64,000 bases of DNA from Hofstenia miamia. Its lineage: Eukaryota; Xenacoelomorpha; Acoela. The stretch is from contig SCFE01000036.1 of the NCBI GenBank assembly GCA_004352715.1, forward strand, positions 201,329 to 265,328, given 5' to 3'. This document shows positions 11,313 through 21,823 of the stretch, one piece after another (position 1 is the first letter of the stretch; each line of letters opens with the position of its first letter). The position numbers were made by a program, and so were the translations under genes. Below the pieces are notes generated by a model. It saw only the letters and a program-made list of their open reading frames with translations, did no database searches and was not told the origin of the DNA.

Positions 11313-12270
11313 TGGTGCAAGAACATTGCCACCTTTTATAAAAGTGTTCGCTGATTTATGCTTATCAATATAGTTCAGAGTTCTTATTGCCCAATTGAAT
11401 ATTTTTTGCTAGTGATGATCGATTATTTCATGTGATATTTTGGAATAAAAAACAACAATAGTTAAAGTTACTTAGCACAAAAGAGTTAAGCATTTGTGAT
11501 GGAAAGGACTGCCCTACATTGCGAAAATGATATAAATATTTAATACCAGAGGCCATTTTCCTACATTTTGATGAAAAAATTTCAGTAAAACGTAAATCTC
11601 TATCAATTACTACACCAAGATAATTAATAAAATTGCTTTGCTCAATTTCATTATCTCCTACTTTAATTTTGATATTAGAATATTTTTGGTATTGCTTTGG
11701 TGTGAAAATAATAAATTCTGTTTTATCAGGATCAACTTTTAACTTGATTCTACTAAAATACTTAATAAGATTTTCAATATCTTTTGTTAAAAGCTTGGTT
11801 GCGTCATATGGATTTTTTTGCTTCTCTTAATATACATGTATCATCCGCATATTGATAGATCGTTCCGTTTTTTAAAGTATTCGATATATCATTGTCATAC
11901 AGTGCGAATAAAACCGGCCCTAATACTGTTCCTTGAGGAACACCTAGATTAGTAGTAATATAATCAGAATAAGTGTTGTTAATTTTTACCCGTTGTCTTC
12001 GGTTATAAGAAATTCATAATCGGGGTTACTCTACCAGTCAACGGACTGAAGAGTGGGTGGCGACAGATCAGCTCTGGCATTTCCCCTAGAAGTGTGCAGC
12101 CGGCTTAATCATGCTTGTCCTCTGGCGACCCCTGGCACGCAGAGTGCTGATCTGTGTTGAGTCTGATCAGCAGAGAGTGAAGCCGAAGGCCGAGCTTCAT
12201 GAGAGGGTTGCGCCTCTCTACAGCTTTCGCCAACCAAGGCTACTAACTGAGGTAACTCGTGAGCACCTGC

Positions 12271-12576
12271 NNNNNNNNNNNNNNNNNNNNNNNNNNNNNN
12301 NNNNNNNNNNNNNNNNNNNNNNNNNNNNNNNNNNNNNNNNNNNNNNNNNNNNNNNNNNNNNNNNNNNNNNNNNNNNNNNNNNNNNNNNNNNNNNNNNNNN
12401 NNNNNNNNNNNNNNNNNNNNNNNNNNNNNNNNNNNNNNNNNNNNNNNNNNNNNNNNNNNNNNNNNNNNNNNNNNNNNNNNNNNNNNNNNNNNNNNNNNNN
12501 NNNNNNNNNNNNNNNNNNNNNNNNNNNNNNNNNNNNNNNNNNNNNNNNNNNNNNNNNNNNNNNNNNNNNNNNNNNN
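12271..12576. other. Assembly gap (306 N)
   Basis: Run of N inside the GC-rich insertion. Confidence 0.99.
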
Positions 12577-12703
12577 ATCTAGAGGCCAGAGACAGAGCAA
12601 AATCCTCTGTATAACTGCCCTCGTAGACGCACTCTACGGCTCTGGGCATAGACGTCGCCGTCTGCTCCACAGAACAGACAGTCTCACATCATCGTCACCG
12701 CCC

Positions 12704-12726
12704 CCATATGTGCAAAGCACATATGG
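12704..12726. other. Perfect hairpin in the GC-rich insertion
   Basis: CCATATGTGC, an AAA loop, and GCACATATGG form a 10-bp perfect stem. Confidence 0.8.
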
Positions 12727-13517
12727 TTGCACCTTCTTATACCCTATTGTTTAACGTCCACTTTAGGTTCGGGACTCCGCAAAGCGACGCGCCCATCAAG
12801 TATTGGCTCAGCGTCTCCGCCTATCCAGGAACCACCGCGAGGAGGTTACTCTCCAGGACGATTCGGGCATAGCCCTTGGGTTCCCTTGATTTTCTAATTT
12901 GATTTCTAAAATATTAAAATTCATTGATTTAAAATAAGGCAATAGATGTCGACAAATTGTTATTCAGATTTGATTTAATTTTTTCTGTAATAGATAATAT
13001 TGCGTCGGTTGTACTATACTTAGGCCTAAATCCAAATTGGTTATCTGATAGAATACTATTGTCATTGAGAAAAGCGTAAATTTGCTTAGCTAAGAGCTTC
13101 TCAAAGATTTTAGCAAAGGGATGTGTAATACTGATGAGTCGATAATTGTTTGGGTTGGAAGGATGTCCTTTTTTATAAACAGGTGAGATATCAGAATTTT
13201 TTAAGATAGGTTATTCTCGATAATGCATTGATTAAATGCTACAAGAAGATATTGTTCAAAAATGTCAAAATAGTTTTTAATTACCCAGTATGACAAATGG
13301 CTAGAGCCACACGATTATTACTATCAAGATTTTTTACCGTTTGTTTCAAATCATATGATGATATTAAGCTAAAAGTAAATTCAGAATTTACATTTGTCAC
13401 ATTTTTTATCAGTTGGCTATTGTTAGTTTCACGCTCAAATTTAAATTTACCCATTTTTTCAAAAGTTTTGTTGAAAATAATTGCAATATCTTTCTTAGTC
13501 TTATATATCTTATTATC

Positions 13518-13937
13518 CTACTTAATTTCTTCAACGTTCACAGATAAACCTTTAATTTTTTTAATGCTTTTATTCAAAAAATTCCATTTCTGGCTAGATT
13601 TATCCAACTGTTGGAAGTATGGTCTAGTCCTAGACTCAAAAGCGGATTTGCGGTATTTTGTGATTAATTTCTTGGCGTGATCATAGTTTCTCCAATTAAT
13701 TTTAATTGGGTCGGATTTTGCAATTTCAAACAGCCAATTCTGGATGGCGACTTGGCGCTTAATCAACGCGGAGTCACACGGTTGATTAACACCGGGACTT
13801 GACGTGGCGTTAATTACCTTGATTTTTACCGGGGCTACGCGATTTAATGCATGAGTGATTTCAGAAATTATGAGTTTAAGCATGGCTTCGCCGTTATTGA
13901 ATGTATAGATGCATTCGAACGGAATGTTCTTCAGCAA
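13518..13937 (-). pseudogene. LINE-1 EN-RT linker region
   Basis: A 139-codon open stretch containing KRQVAIQNWLFEIAKSDPI and SSQKWNFLNKSIKKIKG. It is collinear with LINE-2 residues reading KLFELAKTEPT and EKWRYINKFLGKSKG. This is the connector between endonuclease and RT; no catalytic motif is expected here. Confidence 0.7.
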
Positions 13938-14690
13938 ACTTATAAAAATATTTTCATTAAATTTACGAAAGTTCCTTGAATATATTACTTTTTTCTTATT
14001 CGAATTTAACTTGTAATTACTAATATAGACGCAAACATTATGATCACTGAATGATTCAAATATAAAACTTCGATATTTATTAGAACTATCAGTTATAAAA
14101 TAGTCAAGTAGATTGGAATGCCTAGTCGAAATGGTATTATTAACTAGTTTTAAATCGAAAATATTGCAAATGCGATCAATCCTTGCGGATTCAGAATAAT
14201 TGAAGTAATTAATATTGAAATCATCGAAGATGTTAATAAATTTATTCTCTAGAATAGCATTGTCTATTTCATCGATTTTGTGATTGCAAAATTCAGATGA
14301 ATAATTCTTGTTTGGACTATAGCAAACATTTAGTAATTCATTACTACATGAGTTCGATACTTGTTTAATTTCAATCCATAGTGTCTCAAAAAACTGATGA
14401 TCAGATTCTAAGTCTTCTCTACGTTTTGGTTTTAGGAATTTTGGAATTAAGATAATTAAACCACCACCTCTTTTTGATCTATTTTTGTGGTATAAGTTAA
14501 GAGCTTCTATGTTATCAGAGTCATTTAACTAGGTTTCAGTAATTAGATATATTACGTTATTTCCTACTAAATTTACAAGATTTAGAAATTCTGTGCGGTG
14601 TGCACTTAAACTTCTAGCACTTAGGTAGAAAAATTTTAGGTTTTGATTGTAGTTAGATAAAGCATCGCTAATTTTATCTTGATTGAAAAT
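13938..14690 (-). pseudogene. LINE-1 apurinic-like endonuclease region
   Basis: Starts right after the 2A-like motif with KFFYLSARSLSAHRTEF (the NxRS motif of LINE endonucleases) and LITET, followed by a TAG where LINE-2 has TGG. It continues with a GGGLIILIPKFLKP stretch, FDDFNINYFN (the DFN motif) and ESFSDHNVCVYIS (the SDH motif). The element is interrupted by the TAG at about 14530. Confidence 0.75.
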
Positions 14691-14717
14691 AGGTCCAGGA
14701 TTTTTTTCAATATCTCC
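14691..14717 (-). other. 2A-like ribosome-skipping motif (canonical)
   Basis: Encodes GDIEKNPGP preceded by LKLILS. It matches the D(V/I)ExNPG|P consensus at which ribosomes skip a peptide bond. It lies between the ORF1-like stretch and the endonuclease. Confidence 0.85.
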
Positions 14718-14869
14718 TGATAAAATCAATTTGAGTGTAACTAGAACTCTAGATGGGGCAGAGACAGCTTGAGAATATGTTATGGTTGCCTTACGGAACG
14801 ATGGGTGTACATATAGCCGAGTAGACAGAGAACTTTGAAGTATGTGGGTCATGCAGGATACACCAGAGC

Positions 14870-15345
14870 GAGAGAGATGAAATTCCATCGCGAGCCAGTA
14901 GATCAGAGTTTACGATGCGAGGTGAAAGAAGAAATCTGTTGAAGACAGGAATGACTGAGATAACGATGTTTCTTGCAGATAGACTTTTGATGATTTCATT
15001 GAACTTCTTAATGACGTGATTTCTTCGAAGATTTGAGTCGTGACATACAGGTGTGATTTCAAGAAAGTGGATATATCGTGGCATGAAGTTATGATAGATT
15101 TGATCGGTGAGAACCTTTAACTTTGCCTTGAAGATTTTGGTGTTGGAGGTGTTTAGATCATCAATGAGACCAGTGTTGATGACGACGGAGTTTATATATC
15201 TTTTAGGATATTGTGCGATCTTGTTTGTAAGTTACTTTGTGTCGTATAGAGGATAGGAGTGTACAAAAGTGATTTTATTTGAGAGAAAGTTGTGTGATCT
15301 GATATTCTTTAGGAGCTGGCTCCAATGACTAGAATAGATGCACCA
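14870..15345 (-). pseudogene. LINE-1 ORF1 relic, SGNH/GDSL esterase-like
   Basis: Upstream of the 2A, frames contain ILVIGASS (a GDS-like block I with Ala for Asp), VVINTGLIDDLN (in the position of the GxND block), FLEITPVCHD, and near the end a DGxHLS block V in which Asp and His are separated by one extra base (14889-14877). SGNH-esterase ORF1s are known in CR1/L2-clade LINEs, which supports the reading. Several frameshifts and stops are present, and the middle block lacks the usual Asn. If the esterase idea is wrong, this is still the conserved ORF1 C-terminus, because LINE-2 has the parallel SYSKAVTARRVL. Confidence 0.5.
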
Positions 15346-15481
15346 GGTTTGATCGATTTGTGAGCCTTTGGAAGAGGTTTGTTGGGAGTTGCAGGTTTCT
15401 TATTTGAAAGAGAAGGCGAGTATTTTCAATCAAGTGTTTCTCTGGTGTTGGTGAAGGAGTTGGAAATGAGTGATAGCTAAA

Positions 15482-16481
15482 NNNNNNNNNNNNNNNNNNN
15501 NNNNNNNNNNNNNNNNNNNNNNNNNNNNNNNNNNNNNNNNNNNNNNNNNNNNNNNNNNNNNNNNNNNNNNNNNNNNNNNNNNNNNNNNNNNNNNNNNNNN
15601 NNNNNNNNNNNNNNNNNNNNNNNNNNNNNNNNNNNNNNNNNNNNNNNNNNNNNNNNNNNNNNNNNNNNNNNNNNNNNNNNNNNNNNNNNNNNNNNNNNNN
15701 NNNNNNNNNNNNNNNNNNNNNNNNNNNNNNNNNNNNNNNNNNNNNNNNNNNNNNNNNNNNNNNNNNNNNNNNNNNNNNNNNNNNNNNNNNNNNNNNNNNN
15801 NNNNNNNNNNNNNNNNNNNNNNNNNNNNNNNNNNNNNNNNNNNNNNNNNNNNNNNNNNNNNNNNNNNNNNNNNNNNNNNNNNNNNNNNNNNNNNNNNNNN
15901 NNNNNNNNNNNNNNNNNNNNNNNNNNNNNNNNNNNNNNNNNNNNNNNNNNNNNNNNNNNNNNNNNNNNNNNNNNNNNNNNNNNNNNNNNNNNNNNNNNNN
16001 NNNNNNNNNNNNNNNNNNNNNNNNNNNNNNNNNNNNNNNNNNNNNNNNNNNNNNNNNNNNNNNNNNNNNNNNNNNNNNNNNNNNNNNNNNNNNNNNNNNN
16101 NNNNNNNNNNNNNNNNNNNNNNNNNNNNNNNNNNNNNNNNNNNNNNNNNNNNNNNNNNNNNNNNNNNNNNNNNNNNNNNNNNNNNNNNNNNNNNNNNNNN
16201 NNNNNNNNNNNNNNNNNNNNNNNNNNNNNNNNNNNNNNNNNNNNNNNNNNNNNNNNNNNNNNNNNNNNNNNNNNNNNNNNNNNNNNNNNNNNNNNNNNNN
16301 NNNNNNNNNNNNNNNNNNNNNNNNNNNNNNNNNNNNNNNNNNNNNNNNNNNNNNNNNNNNNNNNNNNNNNNNNNNNNNNNNNNNNNNNNNNNNNNNNNNN
16401 NNNNNNNNNNNNNNNNNNNNNNNNNNNNNNNNNNNNNNNNNNNNNNNNNNNNNNNNNNNNNNNNNNNNNNNNNNNNNNNNN
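15482..16481. other. Assembly gap (1000 N)
   Basis: Exactly 1000 N, probably a placeholder of unknown true length between two head-to-head LINE copies. Confidence 0.99.
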
Positions 16482-16598
16482 ATCCTACTTCAGACCCCAC
16501 GTAATCTCCAATCCATCTCATCGTCTAGCAAATGTTTCTTATTCAAAAGCTGTAACTGCTCGTCGCGTCCTTCTCCCTACTCCTTCATATCAATCTAA

Positions 16599-17108
16599 AT
16601 GAAACAGGTACTTTTACTTTTAATTTTGTATATTTTAACATATCTTTGTTTAAAAAATGTAGCTATATGCCATATACACTTAGACATATCACCTCTCAAC
16701 TCACAACACACCACCACTAAGCACTACTACATAACAACACTTAAATTCACTAAGTTCATTTTCTACCAAATCTTCAAGTTTTGCTCTAAAATTTATGAGA
16801 AAACAAACAGCAATTTTCCTAAAATCGTATGTTTAATTCTTCTTTTAATATACTACGCATATACAGTTAAATTCAGTAGGTGTATTCCTAATAATCTCGA
16901 TAAATATTTTTATTTCATAAGATTACTACTCTCAGGAGATATTAAACTTAACCCAGGACCAATTTTAGAAGAATCGCAAATAGAAATAAAACTAAAAAAT
17001 TACTGCAATAACTATAAATTTGTTTATCTCAATGCTAGAAGTCTAATTTCAAACAGAAATGATATTCAAAACTTAATAAATAAGATAGAAAAAACGCATA
17101 ATTCTTAA
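16599..17108 (+). pseudogene. LINE-2 ORF2 N-terminus: hydrophobic leader, 2A and start of endonuclease
   Basis: A 169-codon open frame. It begins with a signal-peptide-like hydrophobic run (MKQVLLLLILYILTYL), has a second hydrophobic stretch at about residues 75-88, then LLLSGDIKLNPGP and the first endonuclease motif (YLNARS). The frame breaks at about 17106, but the sequence continues out of frame with TETWLQ. In some LINEs, 2A sequences near the protein N-terminus affect targeting as well as cleavage; that role here is only an inference. Confidence 0.65.
16935..16961 (+). other. 2A-like motif (variant)
   Basis: Encodes GDIKLNPGP after FIRLLLS. The NPGP core is intact, but Lys-Leu replaces the usual Glu-x of the DxExNPGP consensus. 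It sits at the same place as the canonical motif in LINE-1. Confidence 0.8.
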
Positions 17109-17214
17109 TTACCGAAACTTGGTTACAGCATAACACTGATCCTAATGTGTTTAGTCCTGACCGACATTATTATCACATTTTCATAAAAACCGATTAGGTA
17201 AAGGTGGCGGGCTC

Positions 17215-17678
17215 ATGATTTTAGCTCCCAAATATTTAAAACCGGTACGTAAATTAGAATATGAATTAAAACACGATATATTTGAATCACTCTGGATAGA
17301 AATTATATCATTTGAAAATAAATGCAATAAAGAACTGATTAATATCACATACAATCCCAATAAGAATTATCATATTGACTATTTAAAATTTAAGGCAAAT
17401 GAAATATCCGAAATAAGTGATCTCTACTATTCTATAAATATATTTGGTGACTTTAATATAAATTATTTTAATAATCTTGAGAAAAAATCGTTAAAAGAAT
17501 TTTGTGCGACATATGATTTTCTTTGTATAAATACTGACTTATTTTTAAATCCTTAATGTTTGAAACATTCAGTGACCATGCTCTTTGCACATATATAAGT
17601 AATATAACTACCAAAGTCAATAAATTTAAAATAATTTATGCAAGAGATTATCTAAATTATTCAGACGAAATAATGGAA
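17215..17678 (+). pseudogene. LINE-2 endonuclease, middle and C-terminal part
   Basis: Two consecutive frames (stop at 17554-17556) with LWIEIISFENK, IFGDFNINYF and FSDHALCTYISN, the conserved Asp/Asn and SDH motifs of LINE endonucleases. The gap starts just after YSDEIME. Confidence 0.7.
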
Positions 17679-17764
17679 NNNNNNNNNNNNNNNNNNNNNN
17701 NNNNNNNNNNNNNNNNNNNNNNNNNNNNNNNNNNNNNNNNNNNNNNNNNNNNNNNNNNNNNNNN
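17679..17764. other. Assembly gap (86 N)
   Basis: Run of N adjoining an (ATT)n tract inside LINE-2. Confidence 0.99.
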
Positions 17765-17794
17765 ATTATTATTATTATTATTATTATTATTATT
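17765..17794 (+). repeat. (ATT)n tract inside LINE-2
   Basis: About ten ATT units, absent from the homologous position of LINE-1. With the adjoining gap it probably marks the tail of a small LINE insertion. Confidence 0.8.
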
Positions 17795-18044
17795 TAGTAA
17801 AATTAAAAGCGCGAAAATTTGCTTTATCCAATGCCAATGATAATTATATACGTGAAGAAGTATGCATTAAAAGAAAATTGTTTGAACTTGCGAAAACAGA
17901 GCCGACAACAACTAATTAGACTAATTACGAAAAATCAAAGAAGATAATTAAACAATTAAGAAATAAAAAATCTGCCTTAAACAGAAAAGGTTCTTCGATA
18001 AACTAAGCAATACATACGAAAAATGGCGATATATTAATAAATTT

Positions 18045-18938
18045 TTGGGAAAAAGTAAAGGACTTTCAACTGACATTAACGAATTAAGCATTGATAACAA
18101 AACTACAACGGAAGAAACAAGAATAATAAACCATCTAAATGCAACATTTAAGGAACCTGGCAATTTCAATGTTCCCCAATATAAGAGAAACATAATAAAA
18201 ATTAATAAATTCTCAGCAAAATCATACTTTTCTTTTAGACTCGTAAATGCAAATGAACTAGAAACCATAATAAAAAATTTAGACACAAATAAATCAACTG
18301 CATCCTATAATCTTCCAATTTTTATTATTAAACGTCATTTTCATATCTTTAGTGAACATCTTCTATTCGCATTTAATCAATGTATTATTGATAATGAATT
18401 CCCTGATATATTTAGGAAATCAGACATAAGCCCTATATATAAAAAAGGCGATCCTCTAAACGCACAAAATTATAGGCCAATTTGCACTGGCCATCCTTTC
18501 AGTTAAAACTATTTGAAAAATTATTAAATAATCAAATAAATGCATATTTGATATCTGAAAACATTCTTTCGAAAAAAACAATTTGGTTTCCGTAATGGGT
18601 TTAGCACTCAAGATGCAATTTTGTCAATATCACAGCAAATAAAATCAAATTTAGCTTCTAATAAATGTAGTTGCATTGCCCTTTTCGATTTGAGCAAAGC
18701 GTTTAACTCAATGAACTTTGACATACTGAAAGACAAATTAATGCATTATAATTTTGATGACAACGCTATAAATTTGATAATGAACTTCCTTATAAATCGA
18801 CAACAACGAGTTATACTTAATGGCACAAAATCAAAATATATTACAACTAACCGTGGGGTACCTCAGGGCACAGTTCTTGGCCCCATCCTATTCTCACTCT
18901 GCGTAAATGATATAACGAAACAGATAAAAAAACAGTAA
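18045..18938 (+). pseudogene. LINE-2 reverse transcriptase, fingers and palm
   Basis: Two open stretches (18045-18506 and 18621-18938) separated by a frameshift. They contain DISPIYKKGDPLNAQNYRPI, FDLSKAFNSMNFDIL and GVPQGTVLGPILFSLCVNDI. The catalytic YADD follows in another frame at 18949-18960. Confidence 0.82.
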
Positions 18939-19056
18939 TATTTATCAATATGCGGACGATACCTGTCTCATAAGTACTAACGTAAATGCCTTTAATGCTA
19001 CAAAAATTCTCCAAAATGACATCGAACATTTAACAAAGTATTTCTCAAATAATCAA

Positions 19057-19752
19057 TTGAAAGTAAATATTGAAAAAACACCATTTATAATTTTCTCGCC
19101 TAAAACATTTAAATATCTCACAAAAAACATTGAACTAACTGTAAAAATAAAGCAAATAAAGCAAAGTGAATCAATAAATTATTTAGGTGTTGAGATTGAC
19201 AATGATTTAAATTTCGAACAATTTTTAATGACTAAAATTAAAAACATGGCTTCTGGAGTTAGGTATTTTTACCATCTGCGAAACGTCTCAAATATATATC
19301 ACAAACAATTAATAAATTCTTTTTGTTTATCTCATTTTCAATATTGCTCATTTCTCTTTACAAACATAAATTCAAAATATCGCATACTTCTGTCTAAAAC
19401 TTTCAATTGGTCTCTTAAAACACTTAACTTTGCGCAAAAACATGACAGTTCATCCGTCTATCGAATTCAATATAAAATATAAGCTCTTTATTACAGAATT
19501 CAAATACATATGGTATCAATATTATTTAAGTGTAAATCTGGTACACCTTCTCTTTCATTTTTAAAACAATATATTAAGTTAAATGAACGTTCTCAAAAAT
19601 TTTTATGCTTAGATAAACATTCAAATAGTTTTCACCACATAGCAACTAAAATTTGGAATAACTTAGACCATGAAATTAAAATGGAAATTAACTACAAAAA
19701 GTTTAGAAAAAAAAATGCGAACATTCCTCTTTCACAGACAATGCATACTTAA
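19057..19752 (+). pseudogene. LINE-2 RT thumb and C-terminal domain
   Basis: Frames with INYLGVEIDNDLNFEQ, FCLSHFQYCSFLF and FHHIATKIWNNLDHEIKM. This is the standard order of thumb (YLGV), LxYCxxL-like block and C-terminal W-N-L block. A stop at 19480 splits it. Confidence 0.75.
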
Positions 19753-19886
19753 TGACAATAATACACTACACTCCTTCGAAAATTTCGTATGATCCTAGAC
19801 AATGTGCACACACACACACAAATCCCCAACAAACACACACCACACAATTATATATGTATATGTTACTATTATTTTGTAAATAGTTT

Positions 19887-20699
19887 TTAGTTTATAGTCT
19901 TGTACCAAAGATTTTTTGAAATAAATTGCTTTTGACTCTTATCACAGTTAAAAATACACATCTTAATGGGAACAAGTTCCCTTCTAAGATTGAAATAAAT
20001 AAACAAATCATAGTCAATTGTAGGATTAACCTTGAAACAAGTACGTTTTAAGTGCTTCTTGAAATCTTTGTTTGACGTTAATTGTTGCAAATTAATAGAA
20101 AGACTATACCATAATCTCGGACCCACAATGCTGAAGTTACGTAAGGCAAGGTTGGTACGACCAAGAGGGATGTCAAAATCTTTAGACTGTCGAATGTTCC
20201 TTAAATTTCTTCGAAGCTTTAGAGTATTAGAGAATGAAAGAGGTAAATTAAATCTATTGACAATTTTGAAGGTAAGACACAGTAACTTGAATTTAATGCG
20301 TTCAACTACCAGGAGCCAATGTAAATCATGAAGGTAAGGAGTTATGTGATCGGACCACTTGCAGCCAAAAATAAGACGGACCGCGCTATTTTGAATGCGC
20401 TGCAGGTTTTTAATAAGGTAATCAGGTAAACCAGCACAGAGCGAGTTACAGTAGTCCAATTTACATAATACTAAGCTTCTAACCAGGTGTATAATTGTTC
20501 CGCGGTTAATAAAGTGACGGATTCTACGTATAGATCTAAGGAATTGGTAACAGTGATGCGAAACATCATTAATATGATGAACAAGAGAAAGATTTTCGTC
20601 CATTGTGACACCCATGATTTTTACCTTGTTTCGAACAGCAATTTCAGATCCTATCAAACTAATGCTGTAAGGAACATTTTGGTGTTGTCGCGCAAACAT
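19887..20699 (-). pseudogene. LINE-3 RT thumb and C-terminal domain, 270-codon open frame
   Basis: The longest open part of LINE-3. It covers the thumb and the conserved LDYCNSLCAGLP, QRIQNSAVRLIFG and PRLWYSLS blocks. Its true upstream continuation (YADD) is in another frame. Confidence 0.8.
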
Positions 20700-21180
20700 G
20701 CTGTGAATATGAATGCACTCTGTTTGGTTAAAATTGACTAAAAGTCTAAGCTTTTTACGAAAGGTGTTAATATCCTCAAATTTTGAAATAATATGCGGAA
20801 GAGGTAGAGAAACGTTACGTCGAATTCGACAATAGATTTTTCCATCGTCAGCATAGATTTATAGTCCAAGTTTAGCGATTTTAAGAAATCTCCAAGTGGT
20901 ATAAGATAAATGCTGAACAGGAGGGGGCCGAGGATGGAGCCCTGAGGGACCCCATTGTTAACGGCGAGTATATTTGAAAGTTCATCATCAATCATGAAAG
21001 ATGATTTAGGTAAGACTTAAGAAAGTTCAAGACTACACCAAAAATACCAAGTCGGTTACGTAAAATATCAAAAAGAATTAAATGATTAACAGTGTCAAAT
21101 GCAGAAGTAAAGTCAATTGTAAATAATAGAACAGTATCTTTGCAATCAATAGCACATTGGTTTCTACGAAAATTTAACAA
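19887..21180 (-). mobile_element. LINE-3: 5'-truncated CR1/L2-clade LINE
   Basis: The - strand encodes reverse transcriptase palm motifs TIDFTSAFDTVNH and GVPQGSILGPLLFSIYLIP, YADD (20855-20844, after a frameshift), then a 270-codon frame. That frame has IMGVTMDENLSLVHHI, SLVLCKLDYCNSLCAGLP, RIQNSAVRLIFG and DHITPYLHDLHWL, the familiar C-terminal signature of CR1/L2-type elements. It is 5'-truncated at about 21180 within RT fingers. Two frame breaks separate the three open pieces. The last ~18 codons of the frame read through the antisense of the LINE-2 3' UTR, so the true element end is near 19945. Confidence 0.85.
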
Positions 21181-21823
21181 GCAGTTATACTAATGTAGAA
21201 CAATTTTTAATTAAAAGATACATGCAGACATGTTCCAAATAAATGATAGGTTAAGATGAGGTGTCAATTCATGCGATTCATCTATTTACATTTCTACTTA
21301 AAAGTTTTTCTATTCGAGGAAGTCAAAGAACATTTTTCAGACATAGTGTTTGCTAGTATCAAAATAAATGTGTTATTCGTTGTTAATTATATTGTTTGCA
21401 AAATAATGATTTTATTCAAGTACATAAATATTTTCCGACATAGATGAAAATTCACTTCCCATTTGCAAATAAACAGTGTTTTCATTGTAACAATTGAATG
21501 AACTGTTGTGTTTATCAAAAACAAACTAAAAAATAAAAAAATTGGCGACAAACCATAATAGATTTTAAAGGCATAAACTGACTATCACTTGGCAAACATT
21601 TATTTCTGCTTCGCATCCAGGTATTATTTAGTAATCCTTGGTTTATCTGAAAAACGAAACTTACGACCGACTAATTAGTTCGATTTCTGAACTGAGAACT
21701 GTGTTAACAAATGAAGTTTCTCTAATTTCTCAACAATTGTTGCGCAACACCACAAGACTAATATTTTGCTTGGAGTAGGGTAAAACTATTTGAAATTTCA
21801 GCTGTTTGAATAGTAAGCTAAGT

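Larger units (their letters stand above)
12021..12893. mobile_element. GC-rich insertion of unknown class within LINE-1
   Basis: The sequence between the RT blocks is strikingly GC- and CpG-rich compared with everything around it, and 306 of its bases are N. It separates LINE residues that are nearly adjacent in LINE-2; about ten residues are missing at the join. The right part holds a perfect 10-bp inverted repeat with an AAA loop (12704-12726). No ORF, tRNA-like head or known terminal repeat is evident. It could be a SINE-like element, an rDNA-like or foreign fragment, or an assembly error. Confidence 0.45.
11830..13200 (-). pseudogene. LINE-1 reverse transcriptase core, split by an insertion
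   Basis: The palm motifs are visible: GDPSNPNNYR, LSDNQFGFRP, NNNLSTSIALF, then after the foreign insertion GVPQGTVLGPVLFALYDNDI and the catalytic YADD (11851-11840). The block normally reading FDLSKAFD between IALF and NF is deleted. Stops and frame changes show that it is not functional. Confidence 0.8.
10930..15481 (-). mobile_element. LINE-1: degenerate CR1/L2-like non-LTR retrotransposon with ORF1 relic, 2A, EN and RT
   Basis: Reading right to left: an esterase-like ORF1 relic (about 15345-14870), a 2A-like motif (14717-14691), an endonuclease region (FFYLSARSLSAHRTEFLNLV; DFNINYFN), a linker (13937-13518), reverse transcriptase (SDNQFGFRPKYSTTDAI; GVPQGTVLGPVLFALY; YADD at 11851-11840) and a C-terminal domain with a stop at 11052. 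The 3' end has a (TTTG)n-like run near 10925. The copy is dead: TAG at 14530 replaces the conserved Trp after LITET, several frames are shifted, the LSKAF motif is partly deleted, and about 870 bp of unrelated DNA is inserted in RT. It is homologous to the + strand copy at 16482-19945. The 5' end is lost in the 1000-N gap. Confidence 0.85.
16482..19945 (+). mobile_element. LINE-2: degenerate CR1/L2-like non-LTR retrotransposon with 2A, related to LINE-1
   Basis: In order: ORF1 C-terminal trace (16485-16600), a hydrophobic leader frame, a 2A-like motif (16935-16961), endonuclease (FVYLNARSLISNRNDI; TETWLQ; FGDFNINYF; SDHALCTYIS), linker, reverse transcriptase (GDPLNAQNYRP; ALFDLSKAFNSMNFD; GVPQGTVLGPILFSL; YADD at 18949-18960), and a C-terminal domain ending near 19752. 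The 3' UTR (19740-19945) recurs at 59597-59835. Several frameshifts, stops (including TAG for Trp near 17920) and an N-gap/(ATT)n insertion at 17679-17794 make it non-functional. It runs tail to tail into LINE-3. Confidence 0.87.

Noticed and set aside
12109-12670. Long open frames across the N-runs (also at 15430-16521, 33554-34405, 57166-57522, 58283-58564)
   Set aside because: They are open only because N codons cannot be read as stops.
12765-12780. GGTTCGGGACTCC as a pol III B box of a tRNA-derived SINE
   Set aside because: It resembles the B box, but no A box or tRNA-like head was found at a suitable distance.
20032-20741. + strand frames opposite LINE-3
   Set aside because: Antisense shadows of the LINE-3 RT frame.
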